Assembly (NCBI RefSeq): GCF_014269285.1
Contig: NZ_JACOAF010000029.1
Location: forward strand, 1 to 64,000
Direction: 5' to 3'
Length of the DNA stretch: 64,000 bases
From: Rufibacter sediminis
GTDB taxonomy: Bacteria > Bacteroidota > Bacteroidia > Cytophagales > Hymenobacteraceae
Program-made: the position numbers and the translations under genes
Shown: one piece after another, positions 50,077 through 58,953 of the stretch
Numbering within the stretch: the first letter of the stretch is position 1
Layout of the letters: each line of letters begins with the position of its first letter
Notes under the pieces: generated by a model
The model's input: only the letters and a program-made list of their open reading frames with translations
Databases searched by the model: none
Told to the model about the DNA's origin: nothing

Positions 50077-51615
50077 TTAAAACGGCAATGGCATGGTCAA
50101 CGGCTGGTTGGTCTCAAAATCATAGAGCGTCTGCAGCCTTAGGTTGTAGTAAGCGTCCCAGAAGTTGCGCAGGGAGCTCACGTAGCTGCGGCGCGCTGAG
50201 TCGCGCTCGGTGGCGGCCTGGTTCAGGTCCAGTAAGCCAATTTTGCCGCTCAGGTAGCGGTCTTTGGCGCCCAGGAAGCGGCGCTCGGCCAGGCCGTTGG
50301 CTTGCTGGGCAATCTTCATCTGCTCGCGCAGCATCTTGAATCGTTTTACCTGCAGAAAGACGTCTTGCTCAAAGCTCACGCGCTGCTGCTCCAGATTGGC
50401 TTTCACCAGTTTCAGGTTGGCCTTGGCCGTCCCGATTTTTGATTTATTGCGGCCCCAGTCCATGAGCGGCACGCTGAAGCCTACGTTGATCCGTTGCTGC
50501 GAAACCGGGTCTTCGTACACCGGCCCGAAATTATCGGCCCGCTGGGTGAGACCGTACTGCAGGAAGAGATCGGCGTTTACGCCGGCGCTGGCTTCGGCCC
50601 AGTCCAGGTTGCGTTCGGCGTCCATCTGCTCCCGAATGATCCCGATCATCCGGGACCGGTTTTCGCGGGCTTGTTTCAGGGCCTGTTCCTCGTCTACCTG
50701 AAACTGCGGAATCTGGTCGGGGGCCAGCAACCGGATGGGGTAATTCTCAGTAAAACCCAGGTAGGTTTTCAGGCGCAGCGTGCTGGTTTCGATGTCCAGT
50801 TTGGCCTGTTCCAGGCTTTGCCGCGAGGTGAGCAGACTCAGTTCCAGCTGCAGCAGTTCGTTCACGCTGATCTTGGCCTCGTAGAACCGGTTCTGGGCAA
50901 TCTTGAACAGCGTATCATTATTGGCGACGTTTTTCTGGGCGATGTCATAGCCGATCTGGCTTTGCAGCTGGGAGAAATACAGATCAGTGGCCCGGATGGC
51001 GATGCGCTCCATCTCCTCCCAGAAGTTGCGTTTGGCTTCTTCGTAGCGCAGCGGTTCCGTTTTACGGTCCCATTTCAGGCCGTTGTGGTTGAACACCGGT
51101 TGCCGCAGCGTCACCACCACTGGGTTAGACGCATACGAGTGCCCGCCATTGTTGTCAATACGCTGCAGTTTGGAGTCAATGGAAATAACCCCGCCCGTGA
51201 GGCCGATGTTCTGCTTCAGTTCCAGGTGCCCCGAGGAAACCGCCGACTGCACGCCTACGAACCGGATGTCACCGGTGTTGGGGTCTGTGACGCGCTCAAA
51301 GTCTTTGGTATAGGACGGCAGCGTGGCGTACAAAGCCAATTGCGGCAGGTAATTGCTCTTATACGTCTGGAACTGCCAGGTGCGGTTTTCCAGCTGAGTC
51401 ACAGCCTGCTGATAGCTGGGCGACTGCTCCCGGGCCATCTTGATCACCTCGTCCAGGCTCAGCCTACGCGTACCAGGTTCTTCTGATTCTGGGGGAAGCG
51501 GCGCTTCCTTCTGCTGTCCGGCGGCCGGGCACGCCATCAGCACAACGCCCAGAAACCAGGCCCAGGCAAGGGTGCGCGTTGTGCTCGCTACTCGTATTCC
51601 TTTACTCACGTTCAC
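50077..51615 (-). CDS. TolC-family outer-membrane efflux protein
   Basis: 512 residues, start GTG at 51615 (no ATG opens the signal peptide). Residues 1-33 are the signal. Two repeated OEP-type halves follow, with long helices (SLDEVIKMAREQSPSYQQAVTQLENR; NVGFSVPLMDWGRNKSKIGTAKANL) that build the periplasmic tunnel, and the usual VPLMDWG motif. It would be the exit duct of a tripartite pump or a type I secretion system. No inner-membrane partner is adjacent. Confidence 0.93.
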   Translation of the reverse strand: MNVSKGIRVASTTRTLAWAWFLGVVLMACPAAGQQKEAPLPPESEEPGTRRLSLDEVIKMAREQSPSYQQAVTQLENRTWQFQTYKSNYLPQLALYATLPSYTKDFERVTDPNTGDIRFVGVQSAVSSGHLELKQNIGLTGGVISIDSKLQRIDNNGGHSYASNPVVVTLRQPVFNHNGLKWDRKTEPLRYEEAKRNFWEEMERIAIRATDLYFSQLQSQIGYDIAQKNVANNDTLFKIAQNRFYEAKISVNELLQLELSLLTSRQSLEQAKLDIETSTLRLKTYLGFTENYPIRLLAPDQIPQFQVDEEQALKQARENRSRMIGIIREQMDAERNLDWAEASAGVNADLFLQYGLTQRADNFGPVYEDPVSQQRINVGFSVPLMDWGRNKSKIGTAKANLKLVKANLEQQRVSFEQDVFLQVKRFKMLREQMKIAQQANGLAERRFLGAKDRYLSGKIGLLDLNQAATERDSARRSYVSSLRNFWDAYYNLRLQTLYDFETNQPLTMPLPF

Positions 51616-51659
51616 TCTGATAATCTATGTTTGGCTTGGATAGGCCTGCTTAAATGCAT

Positions 51660-51703
51660 TACTGTTTCAGGGCTGTTTTAGAGAAAACGGCCCTGAAACA
51701 GTA
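51660..51703. repeat. Family A palindromic repeat
   Basis: TACTGTTTCAGGGCTGTTTT and AAAACGGCCCTGAAACAGTA; arms nearly fully complementary. It lies between the pepP end and the tolC-type gene start. Confidence 0.88.
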
Positions 51704-51721
51704 TTGCTGTCAACTCTTTTA

Positions 51722-53011
51722 TTACCCGCGCATCTCGCGTTCAATGTCTTCCAGGGCCAGCGGGATATTCTCCATCAGGTCAACCGGGCCGTTGTGGGTG
51801 ATGAGGAAATCGTTCTCCAGCCTAATGCCCAGCCCTTCCTCCCGGATGTAGATACCGGGTTCGCAGGTGAAGACCATGCCTTCCTCAAACGGACGGTATT
51901 TGTCGCCCACGTCGTGCACGTCAAGGCCCAGGAAGTGCGAGGTGCCGTGCGGGAAGTATTTCTTGTAAAGCGGCTGGGCGGGGTTCTGGTTGTTCACGTC
52001 GGCTTCGGTGAGCAGGTCCAACTTGATGAGCTCGTTCTCCATCACCTTGCCCACAAACTTATGGTACTGGTCCAGGGTGTTGCCGGGCACCAGCATCTGC
52101 TTGGCGGTATTCATCACGTGCAGCACGGCGTTGTAGACATCGGCCTGGCGCGAGGTGAATTTGCCGTTCACCGGAATGGAGCGGGAAAGATCGGCGGCGT
52201 AGTTCGCGTACTCCGCCCCGAAGTCCATGAGCAGCACGTCGCCGTCTTGGCACTCCCGGAAGTTGTCAACGTAGTGCAGAATGCAGGCATTGGCGCCCGA
52301 GGCGATGATGGAACCGTACGCCGGTCCGCGGGAGCGGTTGCGCAGGAACTCATGGCTGATCTCGGCCTCAATCTCGTACTCCATCACACCCGGCTTCACA
52401 AACTTGAGAATGCGGCGGAAGGCTTTCTCGGTGATGTTGCAGGCGGTGCGCATGAGCTCGATCTCGCGCGGGTGCTTGATGGAGCGCAGGTAGTGCAGGT
52501 GCTGGGTGCTGCGGCAATAGTTGTGCAGCGGGTATTTTTCTTTAATTTTTTTGATGAAGCGGGCATCGCGGGTTTCCACCTCCACCACGGCGCGCAGGTG
52601 CTCATTGGAGTTGAGGTACACGTTCTCGGCGTACGGCATGAGCGAATTCAGGATGGAGTCAAACTCGTGGGTCCAGAAGATAGTCTCAATGCCGGAAACC
52701 TCACGGGCCTGTTCTTTCGTAAGCTTGTAGCCTTCCCAGGTGAGAATATGGTCATTGGTCTCCCGCACGAACAGAATCTCTTTGAGGCGCTCCTCGCGGG
52801 CATCGGGGAAAAGGATGAGCACGCTTTCCTCCTGATCTATACCACTCAGCCACAACAGGTCGTTGTTCTGCCGGAACGGCATGGTGCCGTCGGCGTTGGT
52901 GGGCATGACATCATTGGAATGGAAGATGGCCAGTGAGTTGGGCTTCAGGTAAGGCGTGAACTTCTGGCGGTTGTGGACATAAAGGTCTTTCCCGATAGAC
53001 TCGTATTTCAT
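51722..53011 (-). CDS. pepP: Aminopeptidase P family Xaa-Pro peptidase
   Basis: 429 residues. The N-terminal creatinase-like domain (to about 170) precedes a pita-bread M24 domain with the five metal ligands in VLLMDFGAEYANYAADLSRS, HGTSHFLGLDVHDVG and FTCEPGIYIREEGLGIRLENDFL. It removes N-terminal residues before proline in the cytoplasm. It is single, likely with its own promoter, and a family A copy lies just upstream (53055). Long open frames on the other strand are shadows. Confidence 0.95.
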   Translation of the reverse strand: MKYESIGKDLYVHNRQKFTPYLKPNSLAIFHSNDVMPTNADGTMPFRQNNDLLWLSGIDQEESVLILFPDAREERLKEILFVRETNDHILTWEGYKLTKEQAREVSGIETIFWTHEFDSILNSLMPYAENVYLNSNEHLRAVVEVETRDARFIKKIKEKYPLHNYCRSTQHLHYLRSIKHPREIELMRTACNITEKAFRRILKFVKPGVMEYEIEAEISHEFLRNRSRGPAYGSIIASGANACILHYVDNFRECQDGDVLLMDFGAEYANYAADLSRSIPVNGKFTSRQADVYNAVLHVMNTAKQMLVPGNTLDQYHKFVGKVMENELIKLDLLTEADVNNQNPAQPLYKKYFPHGTSHFLGLDVHDVGDKYRPFEEGMVFTCEPGIYIREEGLGIRLENDFLITHNGPVDLMENIPLALEDIEREMRG

Positions 53012-53054
53012 AGCGGTACGTTTTGTAGTAGGTTGGTGCGCTACAGGCGGTTAG

Positions 53055-53090
53055 GTTTTAGGCCTGCTTTTCTGAAAGGAGCCCCGTAAC
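53055..53090. repeat. Family A repeat between divergent genes
   Basis: Left arm GTTTTAGGCCTGCTTTTC, right arm GAAAGGAGCCCCGTAAC; right arm degenerate. Confidence 0.7.
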
Positions 53091-53165
53091 GCTTTGTTTG
53101 AAGCTTAAATGTATGACAATAAACGGTAAAATGCAGGCGAATAGCCTCCAATTAATCTCTGGAAC

Positions 53166-54728
53166 GTGCGGGTTTGTACTATAGTGTTTTTTTTCTGTGT
53201 CTTCTTAATAGGAAGTTCCTTTGCCCAGGAGGCTCCGGTGCCGCAGCGGTATTGGGTGCTCTTCAAAGACAAACCCGCGCCCGAAACCACTGCTTTGGTG
53301 AGCGAGGCGGCGCTGCAACAACGCCGTCTCCGGCACCTTCCGCTCGCCCAATTCTCTGACGTGCCGGTGCATCAGGCGTACCTGGATAGTCTTTCAAGCC
53401 AGGGAGTTACCGTGACCTCGGTTTCCAAATGGCTGAACGCGGCGGCGGTTTTGGCCAGCCCGGCACAGGCGAAGGCGCTGCAGCAAAACTCGTACGTGAA
53501 AGAGCTTCGACCTATCACCGGCTTCTTCGTGCCCAGCCAAACCGCCAGTCCTTTCCAGCCGCAGTACGTGGGCAAAGCGCTGACCCAACTCAAGCCCGAA
53601 GCCATTCTGGCGGCGGGCCTCACCGGGCGCGGCGTGAAGGTGGGCGTGATTGACGCGGGTTTCTACGAGGCCCCCAAAAAAGCCGGCCTGCACCCCATCT
53701 TCCAGGAAGGCCGCATGCGGGCTTTCCGTGATTTTGTGAACCCGGCCCACAGCCAGACGTTTGACCAGCGCGAGAGTTTCCTAGACTCGCACGGAACCGA
53801 TGTGCTGCTCTGCCTGGGCGGCGCAGACCCCAAGGACCGCGTGCTGAGCGGTTTCGCGCCGTCAGCCGATTATTACTTGGCCCGCACCGATCACGGGAAA
53901 CGGGAAACCCGCGTGGAGGAAGCGTATTTTGTGCGGGCACTGGAGTGGATGGATAGCCTGGGCGTGCGGCTGGTGAACTCTTCTTTGGGTTATGGGACCG
54001 GTTTTGACAATCCCGCGGAAAACTACCGCCCTGAGCAGATGGACGGCAGCAGCTATCTGGCGCGGGCCGTACAGGTGGCCGTAGAGGAAAAAGGCATGTT
54101 TATAGTCATTGCGGCTGGAAACGACGGCGGAAACAAAAAGTGGCGGGTAGTAAACACCCCCGCCGATGCCGCTGGCGTGCTTACCGTGGGCGCCACCGAC
54201 TACTCCACCTGGACCAAACAGGGCTACAGCAGTATTGGCCCCACCTTCCTGCCGTACCTGAAACCCGATGTGGTCTGTTTTGCTTCTTCGGGAACTTCTT
54301 TTTCCGCGCCCGTTATTGCCGGGCTGGCAGCCTGCCTGCTGGAAGCAAACCCGGCCCTCACCCCCGCTCAGCTTACCCGTATTCTGCAGCGGAGCAGCCA
54401 CCTGTATCCGTTCGGGAATAATTTTGTGGGGTACGGCGTGCCCGATGCGGGCAAAGCGCTGGCCCTGGCCCAAGGGTTAACTGATTCTCCTGCCGAGGCG
54501 GCTCCCGTTCAGGTCTCCGGCCATCGGTTTGTGTATACCCCCGCGCGGGGGTCGGCCATTTCTGAAAACGGCGGCATTGTTCTGTTCCGGAAAGCTTCTG
54601 CCACGCGGGTGATTTCCCAGCAAAAACTCTCCAGCAACGTCAAAAAGATTGTGGTGAAACGTTTACCCGGCGAGACCCACACCACGCTGCAGGTGGGCCC
54701 GCAGGTCATGGAACTGGTCTGGCTCTAA
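53166..54728 (+). CDS. Subtilisin-family (S8) secreted serine peptidase
   Basis: 520 residues from a GTG start at 53166 that opens the signal peptide (CTIVFFFCVFLIGSSFAQ). An N-terminal propeptide-like part (about 20-130) precedes the S8 domain with catalytic Asp in GVKVGVIDAGFYE, His in LDSHGTDVLLCL and Ser in SSGTSFSAPVIAGLAACLLEA; the oxyanion Asn is in IAAGNDGG. The C-terminal about 90 residues are extra beta sequence without a recognisable T9SS tail. All catalytic residues are present, so it should be active in the periplasm or at the surface. Confidence 0.92.
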   Translation: MRVCTIVFFFCVFLIGSSFAQEAPVPQRYWVLFKDKPAPETTALVSEAALQQRRLRHLPLAQFSDVPVHQAYLDSLSSQGVTVTSVSKWLNAAAVLASPAQAKALQQNSYVKELRPITGFFVPSQTASPFQPQYVGKALTQLKPEAILAAGLTGRGVKVGVIDAGFYEAPKKAGLHPIFQEGRMRAFRDFVNPAHSQTFDQRESFLDSHGTDVLLCLGGADPKDRVLSGFAPSADYYLARTDHGKRETRVEEAYFVRALEWMDSLGVRLVNSSLGYGTGFDNPAENYRPEQMDGSSYLARAVQVAVEEKGMFIVIAAGNDGGNKKWRVVNTPADAAGVLTVGATDYSTWTKQGYSSIGPTFLPYLKPDVVCFASSGTSFSAPVIAGLAACLLEANPALTPAQLTRILQRSSHLYPFGNNFVGYGVPDAGKALALAQGLTDSPAEAAPVQVSGHRFVYTPARGSAISENGGIVLFRKASATRVISQQKLSSNVKKIVVKRLPGETHTTLQVGPQVMELVWL

Positions 54729-54732
54729 AAAA

Positions 54733-54764
54733 GCGCTTGTTTTCTGAAAACAGCCTCAAAACGG
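54733..54764. repeat. Truncated family A repeat next to the stop codon
   Basis: GCGCTTGTTTTC then GAAAACAGCCTCAAAACGG; the outer left arm is missing. It begins 5 bp after the subtilase stop. Confidence 0.7.
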
Positions 54765-54808
54765 ACGAGGTTTGACGGGAAGCAGGTCGCTCTTTTACTG
54801 TTTCAAGA

Positions 54809-55216
54809 TCAAGCTTTCCCGCCCGGAACTTGCCCTTTCTCCGGCTTCACTTCGGTTTCGCCTTTGTAGACTTTGCCGGCTTTTACATCCACGCGGTATT
54901 CTGCCTTGGGGTCAAAGGAGATGCTGTAGCCGGTCTGCGGGTCAAACACTTTGCCCAGCTGCGGATAGTGGTGCAATTTGGTAACAGGGTCCACCATGAA
55001 GCCCTGGTGTTTGCCCATGGCATTGGGGAGGGCCACCGATTCTCGGGCTTTCGGCTGATAGACGGGCATGGTGTCCTGCACCTTGGGGCGATGTTGCGCC
55101 TCGAAGATTTTGAAGCGGGTCAGGAAATTTGTCAGGTCATAAGCGGCGGTTTGCGCCTGTACCTTCGGGCCAAGAGCTACCGCCAGAAGAAGAATCAGCG
55201 ATTTCAATGTTTTCAT
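54809..55216 (-). CDS. Small secreted protein of unknown function
   Basis: 135 residues from the ATG at 55216 (MKTLKSLILLLAVALGPKVQAQ, a signal peptide); an in-frame extension of 45 codons upstream is basic and lacks a signal, so it is rejected as the start. The mature part has repeated short phrases (KLHHYPQLGKVFDPQTGYSI, FDPKAEYRVDVKAGKVYKGE) without a known domain. It lies convergent to the subtilase gene. Confidence 0.68.
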   Translation of the reverse strand: MKTLKSLILLLAVALGPKVQAQTAAYDLTNFLTRFKIFEAQHRPKVQDTMPVYQPKARESVALPNAMGKHQGFMVDPVTKLHHYPQLGKVFDPQTGYSISFDPKAEYRVDVKAGKVYKGETEVKPEKGQVPGGKA

Positions 55217-55396
55217 AACGGTCAAGTTGTGTGCTGTTTTTTTCCAAAATGTCGTAATCCCGCACTGCCTGTAGAGAGCAGCTTTTTTCTCTTTCCGGAC
55301 GTCCTTTTTGTAACGATTTTCCTTTATACGAAAGTACCTAAACGAAGGCAAACAAAGGAATTACCTATCAGACAATCAGCTAAACACTACAAAATT

Positions 55397-55436
55397 CCGT
55401 TTACCGCCTGTTTTCAAGAAAAGAGCCCGGAAACGG
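55397..55436. repeat. Family A palindromic repeat
   Basis: Left arm CCGTTTACCGCCTGTTTTC, right arm GAAAAGAGCCCGGAAACGG. Confidence 0.85.
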
Positions 55437-55447
55437 GTTCCGGGCTC
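55423..55447. terminator. Hairpin overlapping the family A copy
   Basis: GAGCCCGGAA (55423-55432), loop ACGGG, exact reverse complement (55438-55447). No long T-tract on either side. Confidence 0.5.
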
Positions 55448-55620
55448 CTGGTGGATTATTCTATGTTCTGTCTGCCAAAAGAAGCACTAACCATTTTGAG
55501 GGTAGTTTGGCAGAAACAGCCTTAAAACTGTTTTGGGCAATCTCTTTCAATCCAACTCTTTATTTTGATTTGAAATGCGCTGATGAGCTTACCTCTTTTC
55601 TCTAAGCGCGCATCCTCTCC

Positions 55621-58080
55621 CTAATTCTTCTGGGCAGGCACGACCGTTGATTTATCAGCGTCCTTTTTGGCGACTATCCTGTAAGGGACCGTGTACCTAA
55701 CGGCCACTTGCTTGCCATTTTGCATGCCGGGTTTCCAGGCAGGCATGTTGTTGAGCACCCGAATTGCCTCCTGGTCTAGGCTGGAGGATACGCCCTTGAT
55801 CACTTGCACTTGCGTGACTTTACCCTCTTTGTTCACCACGAAAGTGGCGACGATGGTCCCCTCCGTACCTTTGGTTTTCTCATCCGCCGGAATTACGAAA
55901 TTTTCTCCTAGATACTTCATCATGCCCGCCATTCCGCCCGGAAACTCGGGCATCTGTTCTACGGCGATGTAGACTTTCTCTTCTCCCTGAGCTGATGGTG
56001 TGGGCACTGGAGCGGTTTTATCTTTGCTGACAATCCGGTAAGGAACGGTGTATTTCACGTTTACCAGTTTCCCGTTCTGGGTGCCTGGTTTCCAGGTGGG
56101 CATCTTCTCCAACGTCTGCACCAAGGCTTGGTCTACACTGGGGTGCAGCTTCTTTAACAGCTGGATATCGGTCACTTTTCCCTGGGTGTTCACGACGAAC
56201 GAGGCCACCATGGTTCCTTCTATGTTGGCTTGTTTGGCATCGGCCGGTAATTCGAAATGATCGCCGAGGAATTTAAACATAGCCGCTGAGCCGCCTGGGA
56301 ATTCAGGCATCTGTTCTACGGCTATGTAGACTAGTTTTTTCTCATCCGTGGCTTGCTTCTCCTTTTTGGCCTGTTCAAAGGTCTCTTTTCCATCCAGTTT
56401 GGTGATGGCGGCAAAAGCTATATTCTCTTTGGAAGCAACCGCTTTGCCGTCCTTATAGGCTGGGGTCCATTTGGGCTGTTGCTGCATTAACCGCAAGAAC
56501 TCCTTCTCTACCGCGTTTCTCACGTCAGGGGTTTGGAAGGGTCGGGTTACTATTTCCACCACGCTCACGTCTTCAACGCTTCCATCTGCCCCAATGGTGA
56601 GATCTGCTTTTATGTACCGCATGAATTTGATTGTACTGTCTGCTTTGTCTCGGGCGTCTAACACGACCTTCGGCATAACAAACTTGCTGTTCAGGTGCTG
56701 GTACAAAGCCTCTTTGCCGCCCGGATATTCAGCAGGTTTGGTGACCGCTGCTTTTGAGGAGACTGACGTTTTCTGCTGCCGTCCCTCCAGATAGGCGTTA
56801 TAGGTGAGGAAATTTCCGCTGACGCTGGAAACGGAGATGATTTCTTTGGAGGAAACGGCCTTTCCGTCTTTCTGGGCGGGCGTCCACTTGGGCATTTGGC
56901 TGACCAGCCGGGCAAACTGCTGCTCTACGGCCTTCACCACCGCGTCATCTTTGGGTTGCACTTCCAAGGCCACTATTCTGAGATACGCGGCGCTGCCATC
57001 TTGCAGCACCTCCACTTCAACCGAGGCTTTCACCTGCACGAAATCATTCTGGCTTTTCCGCTTTTGGAACGCCACCTCGGGCAGCACGAAATGGGTTTTC
57101 ACGTAGGCATTCAGGGCCTCCCGGCCGCCGGGGAACTGGGCACCTCGGTTCTGACGAGTCACTGTACCAGCGGCGTTCTCTGGCTTTGGCAAAACGGGGC
57201 GCATGGCCGCCACGGCTACCAGCAGCAGTCCGGCCACTGGCAGGGCCATCAGCATGCGGCTGAGTTTGGGGGATTGGTGTAGCTTTTTCATCATCTTGAT
57301 TCTGGTTAGGGTGAGGGATTTATGAAGGAAGAAGTAACTGCCCAGGGGGAAATCGGCGGTGCGGAAAACCTGTTTTACCAGCAATGAGGAGTACGCCGAC
57401 GGACCGGTGCGGCGGGCTACCTGGGCATCGGCGATGAACTCATGGGTCTGCTCCACCGCTTTCTTGTACAGCAGCAGCAAGGGATTGAACCAGAAGAGCA
57501 CCCCAACCACCGAGACCAGCAGAATGTCCAGGGTGTGCCGCTGGTCTATGTGCACCTGCTCATGCTGCAGAATGCGGTCGGTCTCCTCGGGGGTAAGCGT
57601 CTGGCTGTTGTCAAAGAAGACCCATCGCCAGAAAGAAAAGGTGGGGAACTGCCCGTGGGTAAGAATCACCGGGGCCTGGTTGGGCAAGTAGAAAGACGTT
57701 CCTTCCGCTTTCGCGAAGCGCCGCAACTGCCGCACCTGCACCACCGCCCGAACCGCGAAAAACAAGGCACCAAGGCCGTACGCCCCGTAGAGCAGGAACC
57801 AGTAGGAGAACGTTGGGGCCGGGGCTGCTGCCACCTCGCTCACCAGCAGCGGCATTTCCTCCAGAGAGGCTTCCATGACTACCACGGGTTCCTGCGGCCA
57901 CAGCGCGATGCCGGGCAAATTGGAGAGCGGCACCAGAAAGGACAACCCCAGTGCGGCCAGCAGGTAGAAGCGGTTAAACTGGAAACAGGTTTCCCGTTTC
58001 AGCACCAGCGCATAGAAGAGGTAGAACAACACCAGGCCCGTGCCTGATTCCAGCAGGTATTGCAGCAGCGGCTCATTCAT
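55621..58080 (-). CDS. BlaR1/MecR1-like M56 peptidase fused to four TonB_C-like domains
   Basis: 819 residues. The N-terminal third has four hydrophobic helices and the M56 zinc site HEQVHIDQRHTLD (about residues 178-190), then THEFIADAQV. After a last membrane segment (about 285-300, MALPVAGLLLVAVAAM) the periplasmic part holds four TonB_C-like units starting QFPGGREAL, EYPGGKEAL, EQMPEFPGGSAAM and EQMPEFPGGMAGM and ending in (M/Q)PxWxP...; the last two are nearly identical. There is no penicillin-binding sensor domain as in BlaR1. It overlaps the BlaI gene by 8 bp and should relay a signal to it by proteolysis. What it senses is unknown. Confidence 0.9.
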   Translation of the reverse strand: MNEPLLQYLLESGTGLVLFYLFYALVLKRETCFQFNRFYLLAALGLSFLVPLSNLPGIALWPQEPVVVMEASLEEMPLLVSEVAAAPAPTFSYWFLLYGAYGLGALFFAVRAVVQVRQLRRFAKAEGTSFYLPNQAPVILTHGQFPTFSFWRWVFFDNSQTLTPEETDRILQHEQVHIDQRHTLDILLVSVVGVLFWFNPLLLLYKKAVEQTHEFIADAQVARRTGPSAYSSLLVKQVFRTADFPLGSYFFLHKSLTLTRIKMMKKLHQSPKLSRMLMALPVAGLLLVAVAAMRPVLPKPENAAGTVTRQNRGAQFPGGREALNAYVKTHFVLPEVAFQKRKSQNDFVQVKASVEVEVLQDGSAAYLRIVALEVQPKDDAVVKAVEQQFARLVSQMPKWTPAQKDGKAVSSKEIISVSSVSGNFLTYNAYLEGRQQKTSVSSKAAVTKPAEYPGGKEALYQHLNSKFVMPKVVLDARDKADSTIKFMRYIKADLTIGADGSVEDVSVVEIVTRPFQTPDVRNAVEKEFLRLMQQQPKWTPAYKDGKAVASKENIAFAAITKLDGKETFEQAKKEKQATDEKKLVYIAVEQMPEFPGGSAAMFKFLGDHFELPADAKQANIEGTMVASFVVNTQGKVTDIQLLKKLHPSVDQALVQTLEKMPTWKPGTQNGKLVNVKYTVPYRIVSKDKTAPVPTPSAQGEEKVYIAVEQMPEFPGGMAGMMKYLGENFVIPADEKTKGTEGTIVATFVVNKEGKVTQVQVIKGVSSSLDQEAIRVLNNMPAWKPGMQNGKQVAVRYTVPYRIVAKKDADKSTVVPAQKN

Positions 58081-58450
58081 CTTCTTTCTTGTCTAGGTCC
58101 TCTTTCACGTGCTTCAGCATTTCCTCCAGTTCCTGCAGGTCCATGTTCTCCTCCTTGGCGAAGAAAGAGACGAGCCGTTTGAACGAACCCCCAAAGTAGC
58201 CGCTCACGAAGTTCTTCAGGTAGAAATGGCGGTAATCATCGCGGGCGATGAGCGGGTAGTACTCATGGGTTTTTCCGTAGGCCTTGTAGCCCACAAAGCC
58301 TTTCTTCTCTAGAATGCGCACAATGGTGGAGACGGTGTTGTAGGCGGGTTTGGGCTCGGGTAACTGGTCCAGCACGTCTTTGACGAAGCCCTGGCCCAGT
58401 TTCCAGAGTATCTGCATGACCTGCTCCTCTGCCTTGGTTAATTCTTTCAT
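58073..58450 (-). CDS. BlaI/MecI/CopY-family repressor
   Basis: 125 residues. The winged helix spans residues 5-75 (LTKAEEQVMQILWKLGQGFV, YNTVSTIVRILEKKGFVGYKAYGKTHEYYP), followed by a dimerisation helix region and an acidic coiled-coil tail (LQELEEMLKHVKEDLDKKEDE). It precedes and overlaps the M56 gene in one operon. Four alternating TTAGTTT/AAACTAA half-sites just upstream are the probable operator, giving autorepression. No beta-lactamase gene is nearby. Confidence 0.93.
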   Translation of the reverse strand: MKELTKAEEQVMQILWKLGQGFVKDVLDQLPEPKPAYNTVSTIVRILEKKGFVGYKAYGKTHEYYPLIARDDYRHFYLKNFVSGYFGGSFKRLVSFFAKEENMDLQELEEMLKHVKEDLDKKEDE

Positions 58451-58483
58451 AGCGATGTTGTTAAGATGAGTATCCGAAGATAT

Positions 58484-58520
58484 AACTAATTACTTAGTTT
58501 ACAAACTAAAGGTTTAGTTT
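58484..58520 (-). promoter_or_regulatory. Putative operator of the BlaI-M56 operon
   Basis: Four half-sites alternate: AACTAA (58484), TTAGTTT (58494), AAACTAA (58503), TTAGTTT (58514). Neighbouring pairs form dyads with 2-4 nt centres, e.g. TTAGTTTACAAACTAA. They begin 34 bp upstream of the BlaI start codon. Dyads of this size are what MecI/BlaI dimers bind. Confidence 0.7.
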
Positions 58521-58602
58521 ATTTTTCCAGGTCTCCTGAATCCTGCGGTGATGGATCCCGGCTTTCTCTTAAGAACAGCACTTCGCCCGCCCATGGGCAG
58601 AT

Positions 58603-58642
58603 CCGTTTCAGGGCCTTTCTCGTGAAAATCGGCTTAAAACGC
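58603..58642. repeat. Family A palindromic repeat
   Basis: Left arm CCGTTTCAGGGCCTTTCTC, right arm GAAAATCGGCTTAAAACGC. Confidence 0.8.
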
Positions 58643-58765
58643 AGGCGGTTTATAGTTGGGGTGAGCAGCCATCTTCAAGCGGGTATTTCTCGCCAAGGCA
58701 CTGCGGAAATTTTTATAGTCTGTTCCAACTCGAAGAAAAAACCGGCATCAAGAAAAGCACCTGCG

Positions 58766-58773
58766 TACCTTTG
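58766..58773 (+). promoter_or_regulatory. -7 promoter box upstream of the GT4 gene
   Basis: TACCTTTG, a perfect TAnnTTTG, 180 nt before the ATG. No good TTG 19-21 nt upstream was found. Confidence 0.4.
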
Positions 58774-58953
58774 GGTTCGTAAAAGGAGACATTTTGGGGA
58801 AGCGCCGCTGTAAGGTTCTCGGGCCGGGCACGACCAAGAGAGAAGAAGCCTCCCCTGAAGTTTGCCCGCTGGCTGGGTTCTCCCGCAGAGAACAGCCGGC
58901 GATTGGATGGCTACCGGCAGCTTCCATGGAGCATCTTACCTGGCACACGTTAT

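Larger units (their letters stand above)
55217..55620. other. Gap upstream of the 54809 gene
   Basis: Holds a family A copy (55397-55436) fused to a GC-rich hairpin (55423-55447), and a partial GCCTTAAAACTGTTTTGGGC motif near 55519-55538 that resembles family A outer arms back to back. No gene seen. Confidence 0.55.
58521..58953. other. Gap between divergent blaI-type and GT4 genes
   Basis: Holds a family A copy (58603-58642) and a -7 box (58766). I see no gene; a frame that extends the GT4 gene upstream lacks a credible start. Confidence 0.5.

Noticed and set aside
50494-51486. 330-codon open frame opposite the TolC-type gene
   Set aside because: Composition is that of an antisense frame and no motif is present.
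51704-52936. 410-codon open frame opposite the pepP gene
   Set aside because: Val/His/Gly-rich shadow; the minus-strand gene shows complete M24 metal ligands.
55621-58450. Reading the BlaI/M56 pair as a beta-lactam resistance operon
   Set aside because: No beta-lactamase or penicillin-binding protein gene is present and the penicillin-sensing domain is missing.
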